64,000 nucleotides of DNA, taken from contig NZ_CP069526.1 in assembly GCF_016889705.1 (NCBI RefSeq), positions 4,836,001-4,900,000 on the forward strand, written 5' to 3'. Under the pieces are notes generated by a model that made no database searches, was not told where the DNA came from, and worked only from the letters and a program-made list of their open reading frames with translations. Shown here in pieces: positions 42,559-52,052 of the stretch. This stretch comes from Amycolatopsis sp. FDAARGOS 1241 (GTDB lineage Bacteria; Actinomycetota; Actinomycetes; Mycobacteriales; Pseudonocardiaceae). How positions within the stretch are numbered: position 1 is the first letter of the stretch; each line of letters begins with the position of its first letter. The translations under genes were made by a program, and so were the position numbers.

Positions 42559-43548
42559 TCAGGGTTCGCCTCCCCTCCCCGCGAAGGCCGCCGCGATGTC
42601 GTCGCGGGACCACCCGAGCCGCAGGAGTAGCGACAGCAGGACGAGCGATTGGGAAGGGCGCAGCAGCCCGGCCGGGATCGCGCCCGCGGCCAGCAGGTCC
42701 TTGCCGCCGCCGGCGCCGTACACCGGAACGACCGGGCCGGCGTGCACCCGGGTGCTGGTGACCACCACCGCGCCGCCCGCGGTGGCCTCGGCCACCGCCT
42801 CGCACAGCTTGGGGTTGGCGTTGCCGATTCCCGTGCCCTGCACCACGATCCCGGCCGCACCGGCGGCCAGCGAGGCGCGCAGGTGCGCCGCATCGGCGCC
42901 CGGGTAGGACGCCACCAGGTCCACCCGGCAGCCGGTACCGCCGTCGGGCAGCGGCAGCGGCTCCGGCCGGTCGCCGGCCCAGCCGTCGCGGCCGTCATCC
43001 GGATTGCTGAACGCGTGCGCCAGCAGGGTTTCCGACTTGCGCACCCCGCGGGCCGGGAACACCTCGCCGGCGAAGCAGACCAGCACCCCGCGGTCGCGGG
43101 TGGCCGGCGCCCCGGCCAGGGCCAAGGCGCGGGCCAGGTTGCCCGGACCATCCGGGGCGGGCGCGTCCGCGGCCCGCTGCGCGCCGGTGAAGACCACCGG
43201 CCGCGGGTCGGCGTGCACCAGGTCGGCGAGGAACGCCGTCTCCTCCATGGTGTCGGTGCCGTGCGTCACCACGACCCCGACCACCGACGGGTCGGCCAGC
43301 GCCTCGCGGATCCGGGCGCAGACCAGCAGCATGTCGTCCACGTCGAGGGTGTACGAACCGACCCGCAGCACGTCGACCACCCGGACCGGCAACGGGTGCG
43401 TACCGCCGGTGCTGCGCAGCAGGTCGCCGGCGCCGTCCGAGGCGACGGCCGCACCACCGAGCTCGGCGCGGCTCCGGGAGGAGATGGTGCCGCCCGTCGC
43501 GAGCAGCACGACGTGCTCGCCCCGCTCGCTCGTCAGGCTCGTCGTCAC
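42559..43548 (-). CDS. Asparaginase-family amidohydrolase
   Basis: The 329-residue type II asparaginase fold has the first catalytic Thr in [11 protein letters not shown] near residue 18. The second motif [13 protein letters not shown] is near 94-106 (Thr-Asp) with the Lys replaced or shifted, then FTGAQR and a normal C-terminal domain with VQGTGIGN. The GTG 43548 has GGAGG 9 bases before it and is preferred to ATG 43569. Being first of the LacI-controlled operon next to an imidase-like gene, it may hydrolyse a half-amide such as succinamate rather than asparagine; that is inference. Confidence 0.87.
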   Translation of the reverse strand: MTTSLTSERGEHVVLLATGGTISSRSRAELGGAAVASDGAGDLLRSTGGTHPLPVRVVDVLRVGSYTLDVDDMLLVCARIREALADPSVVGVVVTHGTDTMEETAFLADLVHADPRPVVFTGAQRAADAPAPDGPGNLARALALAGAPATRDRGVLVCFAGEVFPARGVRKSETLLAHAFSNPDDGRDGWAGDRPEPLPLPDGGTGCRVDLVASYPGADAAHLRASLAAGAAGIVVQGTGIGNANPKLCEAVAEATAGGAVVVTSTRVHAGPVVPVYGAGGGKDLLAAGAIPAGLLRPSQSLVLLSLLLRLGWSRDDIAAAFAGRGGEP

Positions 43549-43582
43549 GGCCGGTTCACCTCCGCGCATCGTCGGTCGCCGC

Positions 43583-43600
43583 TACCCAATCGATTGGGTA
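43583..43600. promoter_or_regulatory. LacI-type operator O1
   Basis: TACCCAATCGATTGGGTA, a perfect 18-bp palindrome with a central CG, typical of LacI/GalR regulators. It lies 35 bp before the asparaginase-like gene. Confidence 0.88.
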
Positions 43601-43615
43601 TCGGCGGCTGCGGCG

Positions 43616-43633
43616 TACCCAAACGTTTGGGTA
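43616..43633. promoter_or_regulatory. LacI-type operator O2
   Basis: TACCCAAACGTTTGGGTA, a perfect 18-bp palindrome that differs from O1 only at the centre. Centres are 33 bp apart, about three helical turns, so two dimers can bind the same DNA face. It lies 60 bp before the LacI-family gene. Confidence 0.88.
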
Positions 43634-43693
43634 CAGTGGTGGGGACTGTACGGTGTGCGTCGAACCAGGGTCAACACCCAAAGTGGAGAGGCG

Positions 43694-44773
43694 GTGGGCG
43701 CGGGCGTGCCCGAAGCGAAGGCAGCGCGTGAGGACGATGGCGCGGGCGTCCCGGACGGGGCAGCCGTCGACCGCGTGCCGACCCTCAAGGACCTGGCCCG
43801 GCGGCTGGGCATCCACCCGTCGACCGTCTCCCGCGTGCTGAACTCCGACCCGGAATCAGCGCGCGGCGCCGCGTCCGACGCCACCGCGCGCCGGATCCGG
43901 GAACTCGCCGCCGAGCTCGGTTACTCGCCCGACCCGCAGGCGTCCGGCTTGCGCACCCGCCGCACCCGGCTGCTCGGCGTGGTCGTGCCGCGGCTGTCCG
44001 ACCTGGTGCTGGCCGTCATGTATGAGGGAGTCGAAGCCGAGGCGGCGACCATCGGTTACTCCTCGTTCGTCACCAACTCCCGCGACGACGTGGACGAGCA
44101 GCGCCGCAAGATCGAGCTGATGCTGGCCCGCCGGGTGGACGGGCTGATCATCGGCGACCGGCACCTGGACGTCGACGTGGTGCTGTCCGACCTGCGCCGC
44201 CGGGCCGTGCCGTTCGTGCTGATGAACCGCCGCCACCCGGAGATCCCGTCGTCCGCCTGCGACGACACCCGGGGTGGCGAGCTGGTCGCCGAACACCTGT
44301 GGGACAAGGGGCACCGGGACGTCTGCGTGATCGCCGGCGAGCCCTACGCGACCACCGGGGTGGACCGCACTGCCGGTTTCGTGCGGCGCTGGCGGGAACT
44401 CGGCGGCGAAATCGGCGACGGCGACATCGTGCTGTCCCGGTTCGACACCCAGGGCGGCCGGGAAGCAGGCGAGAAGATCCTCTCGTCCGGCCGCCGGCCC
44501 TCGGCGCTGTTCGCGGTCAACGACTTCGCCGCGATAGGTGCGATGGGCGCGCTGCGCTCCTACGGCCTCACCGTCGGCCGGGACTGCGCGGTCGTCGGCT
44601 TCAACGACACCTCGCTGGCCGCCGAACTGCCGATCCCGCTGTCCTCGGTGCGCTCCCCGATGTTCGAAATCGGCCAGACCGCCGTGCGCCTCCTCCGCGC
44701 CGTCATGCGCGGCGAGCCCGCCGAATCGGCCCGCCTCACGCCGACGCTCCAGATCCGCGAAAGCAGCAGCTGA
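43694..44773 (+). CDS. LacI family transcriptional regulator
   Basis: The 359-residue regulator has a non-conserved 30-residue leader, then the LacI helix-turn-helix at about 33-85 (TLKDLARRLGIHPSTVSRVLN with the hinge after). The sugar-binding-protein-like domain follows with VVVPRLSDLVLAVMYEG and the closing SSVRSPMFEIGQTAV block. The start is GTG 43694 with GGAGAG before it. It is divergent from the operon 43548-38515 with O1 and O2 between, so local repression is very likely. The inducer is unknown; it need not be a sugar. Confidence 0.92.
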   Translation: MGAGVPEAKAAREDDGAGVPDGAAVDRVPTLKDLARRLGIHPSTVSRVLNSDPESARGAASDATARRIRELAAELGYSPDPQASGLRTRRTRLLGVVVPRLSDLVLAVMYEGVEAEAATIGYSSFVTNSRDDVDEQRRKIELMLARRVDGLIIGDRHLDVDVVLSDLRRRAVPFVLMNRRHPEIPSSACDDTRGGELVAEHLWDKGHRDVCVIAGEPYATTGVDRTAGFVRRWRELGGEIGDGDIVLSRFDTQGGREAGEKILSSGRRPSALFAVNDFAAIGAMGALRSYGLTVGRDCAVVGFNDTSLAAELPIPLSSVRSPMFEIGQTAVRLLRAVMRGEPAESARLTPTLQIRESSS

Positions 44774-44918
44774 CCGGTCCACTTGCGACAGACGCGAGTG
44801 GGAGCCGCCCGCGTTGCCGGAGGATCACCACCGAAGCCGGCGCACCGCGCTCCTGGGTGATCGCGCCCAGCCGCGCACCCGAAACCGGGCTCCAGCCGAA
44901 CAGGCGTCCTCACCACCC

Positions 44919-46112
44919 TCAAAAGCCGAGTGCGCGCCGGACCTCGGCCAGGTGCCGCCGCGACACCGCGACGGTCTCACGATCGGGCCCGTCCAGGACG
45001 AGCGCGAATCCGCCGTGGAAGGTCGGGGCGATTTCGCGCACCCGGTGCAGGTTCACCACGTAGTGCCGGTGCACGCGCAGGAATCCGTGGGGCGCCAGCC
45101 TCGTCTCCAGCCGGCCCAGAGTGTGGTTCAGGGCCCGCAGCCGGCCCCGGTCGGTCAGCAGCCACACGGTCTTGCCCTCGGCCTGCGCGACCCGGATCTC
45201 CCCCGGGGCCATGAGCAGGATGTGCCCGCAGTGGACGCCGGCGAGCCGGAACACCGGCGCGTCGGCGGCCTCGGTCGCCGGCGGTGCGTGCGCGCTGCTG
45301 GTGAGCAGCGTGCCCATGAGCTGTCCGTCGTGCTGAATGGGCTGGACGGTGATCGGGCACCCGTCCTCCGCGCACGCGGCCAACCGCAGCGCGCTGGCCC
45401 GTGCGCGGGAACCGAGCACGGCGTGCCCGACTTCGTTCGCCGCCACCAGCCGCCCGCGCCGGTCGATGACCGCCAGCGGCCCGGCGCCGGCGGCGGTCCG
45501 AGGTCGCAGCGAGCCGGGCAGCTCGGTGAGCACCTCATTCCGCCGGCGACGCAGACCATGGCCCAGCTCCTCGGCGCACCAGTGCAGCCGCGCGATCGCG
45601 AGCGCCGCCAGCGGACGGCGATGCACCAGGAACGCGAGGACCGCGCACGGCCGGGGCCGCTCGGGATCGGCCACCGCGACGCCCGCGCCCGACCAGTCGG
45701 CCAGGTCGCCGCGCCAGTGCTCCGGACCCGTCACCTGGGCTTGTCCGTCGAGCAGCGCGGTGCCGAGGGCATTGGTACCGCGGCTGTTCTCCGACCAGTC
45801 GTGTCCCGGCGCGAGCTGGTGCGCGGCGGCGAGCGCGACGGCCGAACGACTCCCGAACACCGCGACGACCCGCCCGTCGCCGGCCGCGACCGCCACCACC
45901 CCGTCCGTTCGGGTGAGGTCGGCCGCCAGCGAGCGGGCGGCCGACACGACGGTGCGCGGAGCCTCGGCAACCGGCTCCGGCGGCGGCGTGTCGGGGGCGA
46001 TGCCGTAGACCTCGCGGCAGCGCTGCCAGGACGCCTCGATCGCAGGCCGGATCGCGGCACTGCCGTTCGTTCCGGGTTCGTGGCCGCCGGCGCCGGCCTG
46101 CTCACCGTCCAC
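44919..46112 (-). CDS. AcoR-like GAF-PAS-LytTR transcriptional regulator
   Basis: The 397-residue regulator starts at GTG 46112, with GAGGAGG 5 bases before it. Residues 10-180 resemble the N-terminal GAF region of AcoR/DhaR activators (IEASWQRCREVYGI, then ENSRGTNALGTAL and EHWRGDLADWSG). A PAS-like part with AVIDRRGRLVAANEVGHAVLG follows. Residues 295-395 are a LytTR DNA-binding domain with FLRVHRHYVVNLHRV. The sigma-54 ATPase of AcoR is missing and replaced by LytTR. It is divergent from the acyl-CoA dehydrogenase gene and may control it. Confidence 0.78.
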   Translation of the reverse strand: MDGEQAGAGGHEPGTNGSAAIRPAIEASWQRCREVYGIAPDTPPPEPVAEAPRTVVSAARSLAADLTRTDGVVAVAAGDGRVVAVFGSRSAVALAAAHQLAPGHDWSENSRGTNALGTALLDGQAQVTGPEHWRGDLADWSGAGVAVADPERPRPCAVLAFLVHRRPLAALAIARLHWCAEELGHGLRRRRNEVLTELPGSLRPRTAAGAGPLAVIDRRGRLVAANEVGHAVLGSRARASALRLAACAEDGCPITVQPIQHDGQLMGTLLTSSAHAPPATEAADAPVFRLAGVHCGHILLMAPGEIRVAQAEGKTVWLLTDRGRLRALNHTLGRLETRLAPHGFLRVHRHYVVNLHRVREIAPTFHGGFALVLDGPDRETVAVSRRHLAEVRRALGF

Positions 46113-46250
46113 GCCGACCTCCTCGCGTTCGGGCGGCCCCCTGAACAGACTAGGACGGACCTGGCCGGCCGGGATAGCGCCCGTGTGCTGCCGCCCGGGC
46201 AGACCGATGATTCCGGCCGATCCGATGACCCGATGCAGGGAGGTTTCGTC

Positions 46251-47588
46251 ATGGCCATCGACTTCACCCTCACCCCGGAACAACGGGAAGTCCAGGCGAA
46301 CGCCCGTGCCTTCGCCCGCGACGTACTCGCGCCGGTGGTCCGCGCGGCCGACGCCGAGGCGGACCCGTTGCGCGCCTTCCAGATGACCAAGGAGGCCTAC
46401 GTGCGGGCCTACCGAGCCGGCATCGCGTTCTGCATGCTGCCCGCGCAGTACGGTGGCGGCGGTCTGTCCAATGTGGACCTCATATTGGCCGCCGAAGAGG
46501 TGTGCGCCGTGGACCCCGGTTTCGCCTGCACCCTCCTGGTGAACGGCCTGGGGCTGTTGCCCGTCTGGTACTGGGGCAGCGACGAGCAGAAGGAACGCTT
46601 CCTGCGCGCGGCCACGTCCGATCCGACCGGCGAGTACATCGTCGGGTACGCGGTGAGCGAGCCGGCCGGCAGCCCTGGCGGCACGGCGAACTTCGACGCA
46701 CCCGATGCGTCACCCGTCGGAATCGGTGTCACCGCCACGCTCGATGGCGATCACTACGTGCTCAACGGCCGCAAGTACTGGCCGTGCAACGTCGCGGGCT
46801 GGGACGGGCAGGGGGCCAACGCGAGCATCGTCGTGGTGCGCACCGACCCGTCGAAGGGCGGCACCGAGGGGCTTTCGGCGATCATGGTCGAGCGCGGCAC
46901 CCCTGGGGTCAGCTTCAACCTCATCAGCAAGATGGGGCATCGGCTCACCCCCAACGCCGAGATCGTCTTCACCGACGCGCGTGTTCCCGCGAACAACCTC
47001 GTCGAGGGCACTCGCGGTAACGGCGACCTGCTGATCAACCGCAACTTCGCCTGGTCGGGTCCGGTGGCCGGGATCGCGGCGGTCGGTGTGGCCCGAACCG
47101 CGTACGAGTCCGCCCTCGAGTGGGCGCGGACCTACACCGCGGGCGGCCCGAGCCCGATCATCAACTACCAGAACGTCGGGTACGTGCTCGGGGACGTCGC
47201 GGCGCGGATCGAGATGTGCCGCTGCTTCTGCTGGAAGACCGCACACTTCCTGGACCGGCACGACTACCACGGCGAGCTGATCGGCGCGATGTGCAAGATC
47301 CAATGCACGGAGCTGATGTTCGACGCGGTCTACAAGTGCATGCAGGTCGTGGGCGTGAACAGTCTGGACAAGCAGCACGAGTTCGAGAAGCTGCTGCGCG
47401 AGGCCGCGGTACTGCCGCTCTACGACGCCGGCAACTTCGGCATGCAGCGCCGTCGCGTCCACGGCGTGCTCGCCAGCCCGGACTACGACCCGCGGGCACT
47501 GATGGACAGCGAATTCGTGCCCTTCACGAAGTTCATGGAATCCATCGACACGGTCCCCGCCTACCCGGAGACCCCGCTTCCCGTGTGA
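46251..47588 (+). CDS. Acyl-CoA dehydrogenase family protein
   Basis: The 445-residue flavoenzyme begins FTLTPEQREVQANARAFARDV, the helical N-domain. It has VGYAVSEPAGSPGG (FAD/substrate loop near 125-140), GLSAIMVE, KMGHRLTPNAEIVFTDARVP, and the CoA-like helical C-domain. A run of Cys residues (MCRCFCWK near 320) is unusual. The probable catalytic Glu is not obvious by eye. ATG 46251 has a good GGGAGG site. It could act on an acyl-CoA or, like many soil homologues, on a non-CoA substrate. Confidence 0.88.
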   Translation: MAIDFTLTPEQREVQANARAFARDVLAPVVRAADAEADPLRAFQMTKEAYVRAYRAGIAFCMLPAQYGGGGLSNVDLILAAEEVCAVDPGFACTLLVNGLGLLPVWYWGSDEQKERFLRAATSDPTGEYIVGYAVSEPAGSPGGTANFDAPDASPVGIGVTATLDGDHYVLNGRKYWPCNVAGWDGQGANASIVVVRTDPSKGGTEGLSAIMVERGTPGVSFNLISKMGHRLTPNAEIVFTDARVPANNLVEGTRGNGDLLINRNFAWSGPVAGIAAVGVARTAYESALEWARTYTAGGPSPIINYQNVGYVLGDVAARIEMCRCFCWKTAHFLDRHDYHGELIGAMCKIQCTELMFDAVYKCMQVVGVNSLDKQHEFEKLLREAAVLPLYDAGNFGMQRRRVHGVLASPDYDPRALMDSEFVPFTKFMESIDTVPAYPETPLPV

Positions 47589-47595
47589 CGGTTGA

Positions 47596-47627
47596 GCGCC
47601 CGGGTGTGTCCCGACGCACCCGGGCGC
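47596..47627. terminator. Hairpin after acyl-CoA dehydrogenase gene
   Basis: A perfect 11-bp stem (47596-47606 with 47617-47627) with a 10-base loop, 8 bp after the stop codon. It has no T-run; it also serves the convergent permease gene 190 bp further on. Confidence 0.72.
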
Positions 47628-47815
47628 CGGCCTGGCGGGACCGGTACCGGCGACGTCGCCCCGGGCCGCAGCGTCGAGCAGAAGGGGCGTCGCCCGTTGC
47701 GACACCTCTTCCGGCCCGGCGCCGAGCGCGCCGGCGCGGGTACCCGGCGAGCAGGAAGACCAGACCGGAAGACCGGGAGGGGCCACCGGGGAACATCCAC
47801 GCGCCGGGGAGGCTG

Positions 47816-49216
47816 TCATTCGCGCGCGACGGCGGCAGCAGCATGCCGGCGGCGCACGACCAGGTAGGCGACAGAGAGCAGGACGAAGAACGGGACACCG
47901 GCCTCCCAGGCCGGCTGCAACCCGTCGATGAACGGCGTGGACAGGGTCACCGCGACGAGGAAGAGGATGGCCAGCGGGACGGTGACACTCGCTCCCCACA
48001 GGCGCACCGACGAGTCGGGCAGGCCGTGGGCGCGGCGGTCGCGGCGGAACTTCCAGTGGGTCACCAGGATCAGGATCCAGACCACGAGCGCACCGAAGAT
48101 CGACACGCCGAACAGGGCGACGTAGGCGCTGTCGGCCGCCGCGACCGACACGATCGCGGCCAGGGCGAGGCCGACGGCGGACAGGACGAGCGCGTCCCTC
48201 GGCACGCCGGATCGGCTCAGCCTGCCGACCCTGGCCGGGGCGTAGCCGTCCTGTGCGAGTGAGTGGAGCATGCGGGTGGTCAGGTACAGGTTGGTGTTGG
48301 CACTGGAGAGCGCGGCGGTGAGCACGACGAAGTTGGTGATCGCAGCAGCAGCGGGGATGCCCGCGCCCGCGAAGACGCGCACGAACGGACTCGCGGTCAC
48401 CGTGCCGTCCTGCGAGATCTCCGTCCACGGCACGACGGTCAGCACGATGGCGATGGCCAGCACGTAGAAGAGCACCAGGCGCAGCACCATCCTGCGCACC
48501 GCTCGCGGCACGTCGCGCACGGGATCGGCCGACTCGGCCGCGGTGATCGACACGACCTCGGTGCCGATGTAGCTGAACAGCACGAACACCATGGCCAGGA
48601 ACAGGCCGCCGAGGCCGTGCGGGAGGAATCCGCCGTGGGTGGTGAGGTTGGCCAGTCCGGCCGGCGGCGCCTTGGGCAGGCCGACGAACACGAGCACCAG
48701 GCCGAGCAGGATGAACACGATGATCGCGGCCACCTTCACCGCGGACAGCCAGTACTCGGCGGTGCCGAAGAACGTGACCGCCGCTGCGTTGGCGGCCAGC
48801 ACGACGACCGAGAACACCACGACGGGCAGCCACAACGGCAGCGACGGCCACCAGAACTGGACGTAGATACCGGCGGCGATGACCTCGCCGCCGACCGCGA
48901 TCACCTGGATCGTCCAGTACGTCCAGCGTTGCACGAACCCGGCCCAGGGACCGAGGTAGGTGTGCGCGATCGCGCCGAACGCGCCCGCGGTCGGGTGCAC
49001 GACGACCATTTCCGCCAACGCCCAGGCAATGACGAGGGCGACCAGTGCGCAGATCGCGTACGCGATGATCGTGCCGGGGCCGGCCTGGGAGATGGCCAGG
49101 CCCGAACCGAGGAACAGGCCGGTGCCGATCGCGCCGCCGAGGCCGATCATGGACATCTGCCGGCCCGTCAACGACCTGCGCAGTCCGCCGGAATCGCGTT
49201 CCTCCATCGTGGACAC
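47816..49216 (-). CDS. Amino acid permease, APC family (GabP/LysP-like)
   Basis: The 466-residue protein has 12 hydrophobic segments. It opens LTGRQMSMIGLGGAIGTGLF, the APC signature, followed by FSYIGTEVVSITAAES near 225-240, typical of the AAT subgroup. GTG 49216 has GGAGG 5 bases upstream and is preferred to the ATG 9 bp later. It likely imports an amino acid or amine that the aminotransferase and amidohydrolase genes at 49459-51907 process. Confidence 0.92.
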   Translation of the reverse strand: MSTMEERDSGGLRRSLTGRQMSMIGLGGAIGTGLFLGSGLAISQAGPGTIIAYAICALVALVIAWALAEMVVVHPTAGAFGAIAHTYLGPWAGFVQRWTYWTIQVIAVGGEVIAAGIYVQFWWPSLPLWLPVVVFSVVVLAANAAAVTFFGTAEYWLSAVKVAAIIVFILLGLVLVFVGLPKAPPAGLANLTTHGGFLPHGLGGLFLAMVFVLFSYIGTEVVSITAAESADPVRDVPRAVRRMVLRLVLFYVLAIAIVLTVVPWTEISQDGTVTASPFVRVFAGAGIPAAAAITNFVVLTAALSSANTNLYLTTRMLHSLAQDGYAPARVGRLSRSGVPRDALVLSAVGLALAAIVSVAAADSAYVALFGVSIFGALVVWILILVTHWKFRRDRRAHGLPDSSVRLWGASVTVPLAILFLVAVTLSTPFIDGLQPAWEAGVPFFVLLSVAYLVVRRRHAAAAVARE

Positions 49217-49458
49217 TCGTTCCTCCGTCTTGCCGGCCACCGGCGTCTGTGACTGCGTCGAACGGTGCTTGGCAGCATTCGCGGTCGGGGTGCCGCTGTC
49301 AATAGTGTCGCCGAAATCCTTCAGCCGGGTTAAACGTTGGAGGTGCGGCATGATCTCCCGACTCCGGAACGCGTTCGCGCGACCGAGCCGGACACGGTGG
49401 TACGGCTGGGTTTTGCCGATGGCCGTGGTGCTCACCGAAGGCGTTTGCCAAGCAGTGA

Positions 49459-50619
49459 TCAGGCGGTGCGCAGCAGATCCTTGTGCGTGTGCAGGGCGGC
49501 GAGCAACCGGTCGATGTCCCCGTCGGTGTTGTAGCAGTGCGGGGACACGCGCAGGTTGCCGCCGCGCGAGGACACCACGATCCCCTCGGCGCCCAGCCGC
49601 TCGACGAGCTGTTCGGCGTCGGTGGACGCGATGGCGACCAGCGGGCCGCGGTGCGCGTGGTCCTCCGGCGTTGCGACGATGCCGCCCATGCCGGCGACCT
49701 CGCCGATCAGCCGGTCGTTGAGCCGTTCGACGTGTTCCGCGGTGCGTTCGACGCCGATCTCCAGCATCAGCTCGACGCCGGCGATGGCCGCGTAGACCGA
49801 CGGGATCGGCGGCGTACCCGACTCGAACCGCCGCGCGTTGGGCGCGGGCCGATACTCGCTGATCTGCATGGCGTTGACGTCGATGTCGGCGAACCAGCCG
49901 GTCACGGTGGGCACGAGGTGGCCGGTGGTCGCCGGGTTGGCGTAGAAGTAGCCGATGCCGGGCGAGGCCAGCAGGTACTTGAGCGCGCCTCCGGTCACGA
50001 AGTCGACGCCCAGCGCGCCGACGTCGATCGGCACTGCGCCGGCCGACTGGTAGGCGTCGGCCAGTATGAGCGCGCCACGCGAGTGCGCCAGCTCGGCGAT
50101 CTCGGCGAGGTCGAGCCGGCTGCCGTTGCGGAAGCAGACGTGCGTCACCGACACGATCGCCGTGCGCTCGTCGATCGCGGCGGCCAGCCGGTCGAGCGAG
50201 AGCGTGTTGTCGGGCTCGGCCGGCACGTGCACGACGCGCGCGCCCCGCCGGGCCTGGGCGTGCCAGATCTGACCGATGGTCGGGAACTCCAGATCGGTGG
50301 TGACGATGGTGTCGCGCTCACCGAAGTCCAGCGCCGAGGCCAGCGAGGCGACGCCGGCCGAGGCCGAAGTGGTCACGGCGACCGAGTCCGGTTCGGTGTG
50401 CAGCAGCCGCGCGAACGCGCCTCGCGCGCGTTCGGACTGCTCGACCCAGTGGCTCCACAGCGAGCCTTCCGCTTCCAGGCTGTCCAGGTAGCTGGTGTAG
50501 GCGGCGCGGACGCTGTCGGCCAGCGCACCCTGGGAGCAGCTGTTGAGGTAGACGCGGTTTTCGAAGATCGGGAACCGGTGACGGATGCTTTCGCCCAGCC
50601 CGGTGGATGTGTCCTTCAT
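49459..50619 (-). CDS. Class V aminotransferase-fold PLP enzyme
   Basis: The 386-residue protein has VYLNSCSQGALADSV near residues 24-38, TTSASAGVASLASALD, the PLP-binding SVTHVCFRNGSRLDL and ADAYQSAGAVPID Asp/Gln residues. The Schiff-base Lys is in GGALKYLLASPGIGYFY near 212. It resembles the isopenicillin-N-epimerase/kynureninase/cysteine-lyase group rather than cysteine desulfurases. It is 1 bp downstream of the amidohydrolase gene, so they form a pair. The reaction could be elimination, cleavage or transamination. Confidence 0.85.
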   Translation of the reverse strand: MKDTSTGLGESIRHRFPIFENRVYLNSCSQGALADSVRAAYTSYLDSLEAEGSLWSHWVEQSERARGAFARLLHTEPDSVAVTTSASAGVASLASALDFGERDTIVTTDLEFPTIGQIWHAQARRGARVVHVPAEPDNTLSLDRLAAAIDERTAIVSVTHVCFRNGSRLDLAEIAELAHSRGALILADAYQSAGAVPIDVGALGVDFVTGGALKYLLASPGIGYFYANPATTGHLVPTVTGWFADIDVNAMQISEYRPAPNARRFESGTPPIPSVYAAIAGVELMLEIGVERTAEHVERLNDRLIGEVAGMGGIVATPEDHAHRGPLVAIASTDAEQLVERLGAEGIVVSSRGGNLRVSPHCYNTDGDIDRLLAALHTHKDLLRTA

Positions 50620-50620
50620 G

Positions 50621-51907
50621 TCAGCGACCGCGCCCCGATCCGACGGTGAGTTCGTCGTGGATGTGTTGTGCCGCAACGCGTTGTTCGGCGCGGTCGGCTT
50701 CGGACGGTGTAACGCACTCGTAGGTGCGGCCTCGGGTGATGACCTGGACGGGCCGGTGCAGCGCGCTCAGGTCCTCCGTGGGATCGCCCCGCACGGCGAC
50801 CACGTCGGCGGCCAGCCCCTCGGCAAGCCGACCGGTGACCGAGCCGAGGCCGAGTGCGGTCGCGGCCCGATGCGTTGCCGCGGCGAGCACCGCGCGCGGC
50901 GACATGCCGGCGTCGGCCAGCACGTCGAGGCCGTCGGCGTAGTTCTCGAACGGGACGAGGCCGATGCCGGCGTCGGTGCCGGCGACCAGCTCGACCCCGG
51001 CGGCGAGCATCCCCCGCAGGTTCGCGAGCAGCGCCTCTCGCTCGTCCCACGGGCAGAAGTACGGGTCGGCCAGGCATGCCGTGTTCATGGTGGGGCACAC
51101 GGCGATGCCGGCGGCCGCGATCTTCGCGGCGATGCCCGGATCGAACCGCGATCCCTCTTCGGTGACCCAGCCGCAGTGCTCGATCATGTCGACGCCCGCG
51201 TCGACCGCGCGGCGAATCCCCTCGACGCCGAGCGCGTGGGTGGTCACCGGCAAGCCGAGTTTGTGCGCTTCCTCGACGCAGGTGCGCAGCTCCTCTTCGG
51301 TGTAGCGGGCCTCCCAGGGCCTGCTGCCCGCGGTCATGAAACCGCCCGTGGCCATGATCTTGACGACGTCCGAGCGCTGCTTGGCCCTGATCCGGACCTG
51401 CCGCGCGACCTCCAGCGCACCGTCGGCTTCGCCACCCATCCGCCACGCATGCCCGCCGGTCACGGTGATCGGCGCGTTGGCCACGAGCAGGCGGGGGCCG
51501 GGCACGAGGCCGGCCCGCACGGCGTCGCGCACGGTGCTCGCGACCTCGCCCCGGCAGCCGAGATCACGGGCGGTGGTGATGCCCGCGTCGAGCAGCCTGC
51601 GCGCACTGTTGATCATGCGGCAGGCCAGTTCGGCGTCGCTGCCGGTCAGCTCGCTGCCGGTGGCCGCGGCCGAACCGTCCATGGCCAGGTGCACGTGGCA
51701 GTCGATGAGGCCGGGCAGTAGCGTCACATCGCCCAGTTCGAGCAGGCGCGCGGACGAGGTCAGCTCGTGCGGCAATTCGGCGAAGCGACCGACGGCGACG
51801 ATCCTTCCGCCGTGCACGGCCAGCGCCCCGTCGGAGATCAGTTCGGCGTCCGCGGCCGGCAGCATCCGGCCGGCGCGCACCACGAGGTCGGCTTTTTCGG
51901 CTGGCAT
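50621..51907 (-). CDS. Metal-dependent amidohydrolase (imidazolonepropionase/prolidase-like)
   Basis: The 428-residue protein has the metal-binding LIDCHVHLAMDG near residues 66-77, a carbamylated-Lys candidate in VVKIMATGG near 181, VTTHALG and IEHCGW histidines and the Asp in VAGTDAGIG near 312. These place it with the imidazolonepropionase/Xaa-Pro dipeptidase-like amidohydrolases common in actinobacteria. It lies just before the PLP-enzyme gene and is probably co-transcribed. An amide or lactam with an amino-acid part is a reasonable substrate guess. Confidence 0.88.
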   Translation of the reverse strand: MPAEKADLVVRAGRMLPAADAELISDGALAVHGGRIVAVGRFAELPHELTSSARLLELGDVTLLPGLIDCHVHLAMDGSAAATGSELTGSDAELACRMINSARRLLDAGITTARDLGCRGEVASTVRDAVRAGLVPGPRLLVANAPITVTGGHAWRMGGEADGALEVARQVRIRAKQRSDVVKIMATGGFMTAGSRPWEARYTEEELRTCVEEAHKLGLPVTTHALGVEGIRRAVDAGVDMIEHCGWVTEEGSRFDPGIAAKIAAAGIAVCPTMNTACLADPYFCPWDEREALLANLRGMLAAGVELVAGTDAGIGLVPFENYADGLDVLADAGMSPRAVLAAATHRAATALGLGSVTGRLAEGLAADVVAVRGDPTEDLSALHRPVQVITRGRTYECVTPSEADRAEQRVAAQHIHDELTVGSGRGR

Positions 51908-52052
51908 TCAGCTCCTCCCGCACCAAGCTCGCGTCCGAGCATAGGGCGGCCTTTAACACCGGTCAACGCGTTCAACCCCATTGACATCGGCGTGCGAGCG
52001 CCGCACCCTGAGGTACCCCATCGGCGCGGCGCGGGCACCCAGGGAGGCCACC

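Noticed and set aside
46710..48851. A 700-codon minus-strand open frame across the acyl-CoA dehydrogenase and permease genes
   Set aside because: It mirrors two real genes in other frames, and its translation is Arg/Gly/Pro-rich without motifs.
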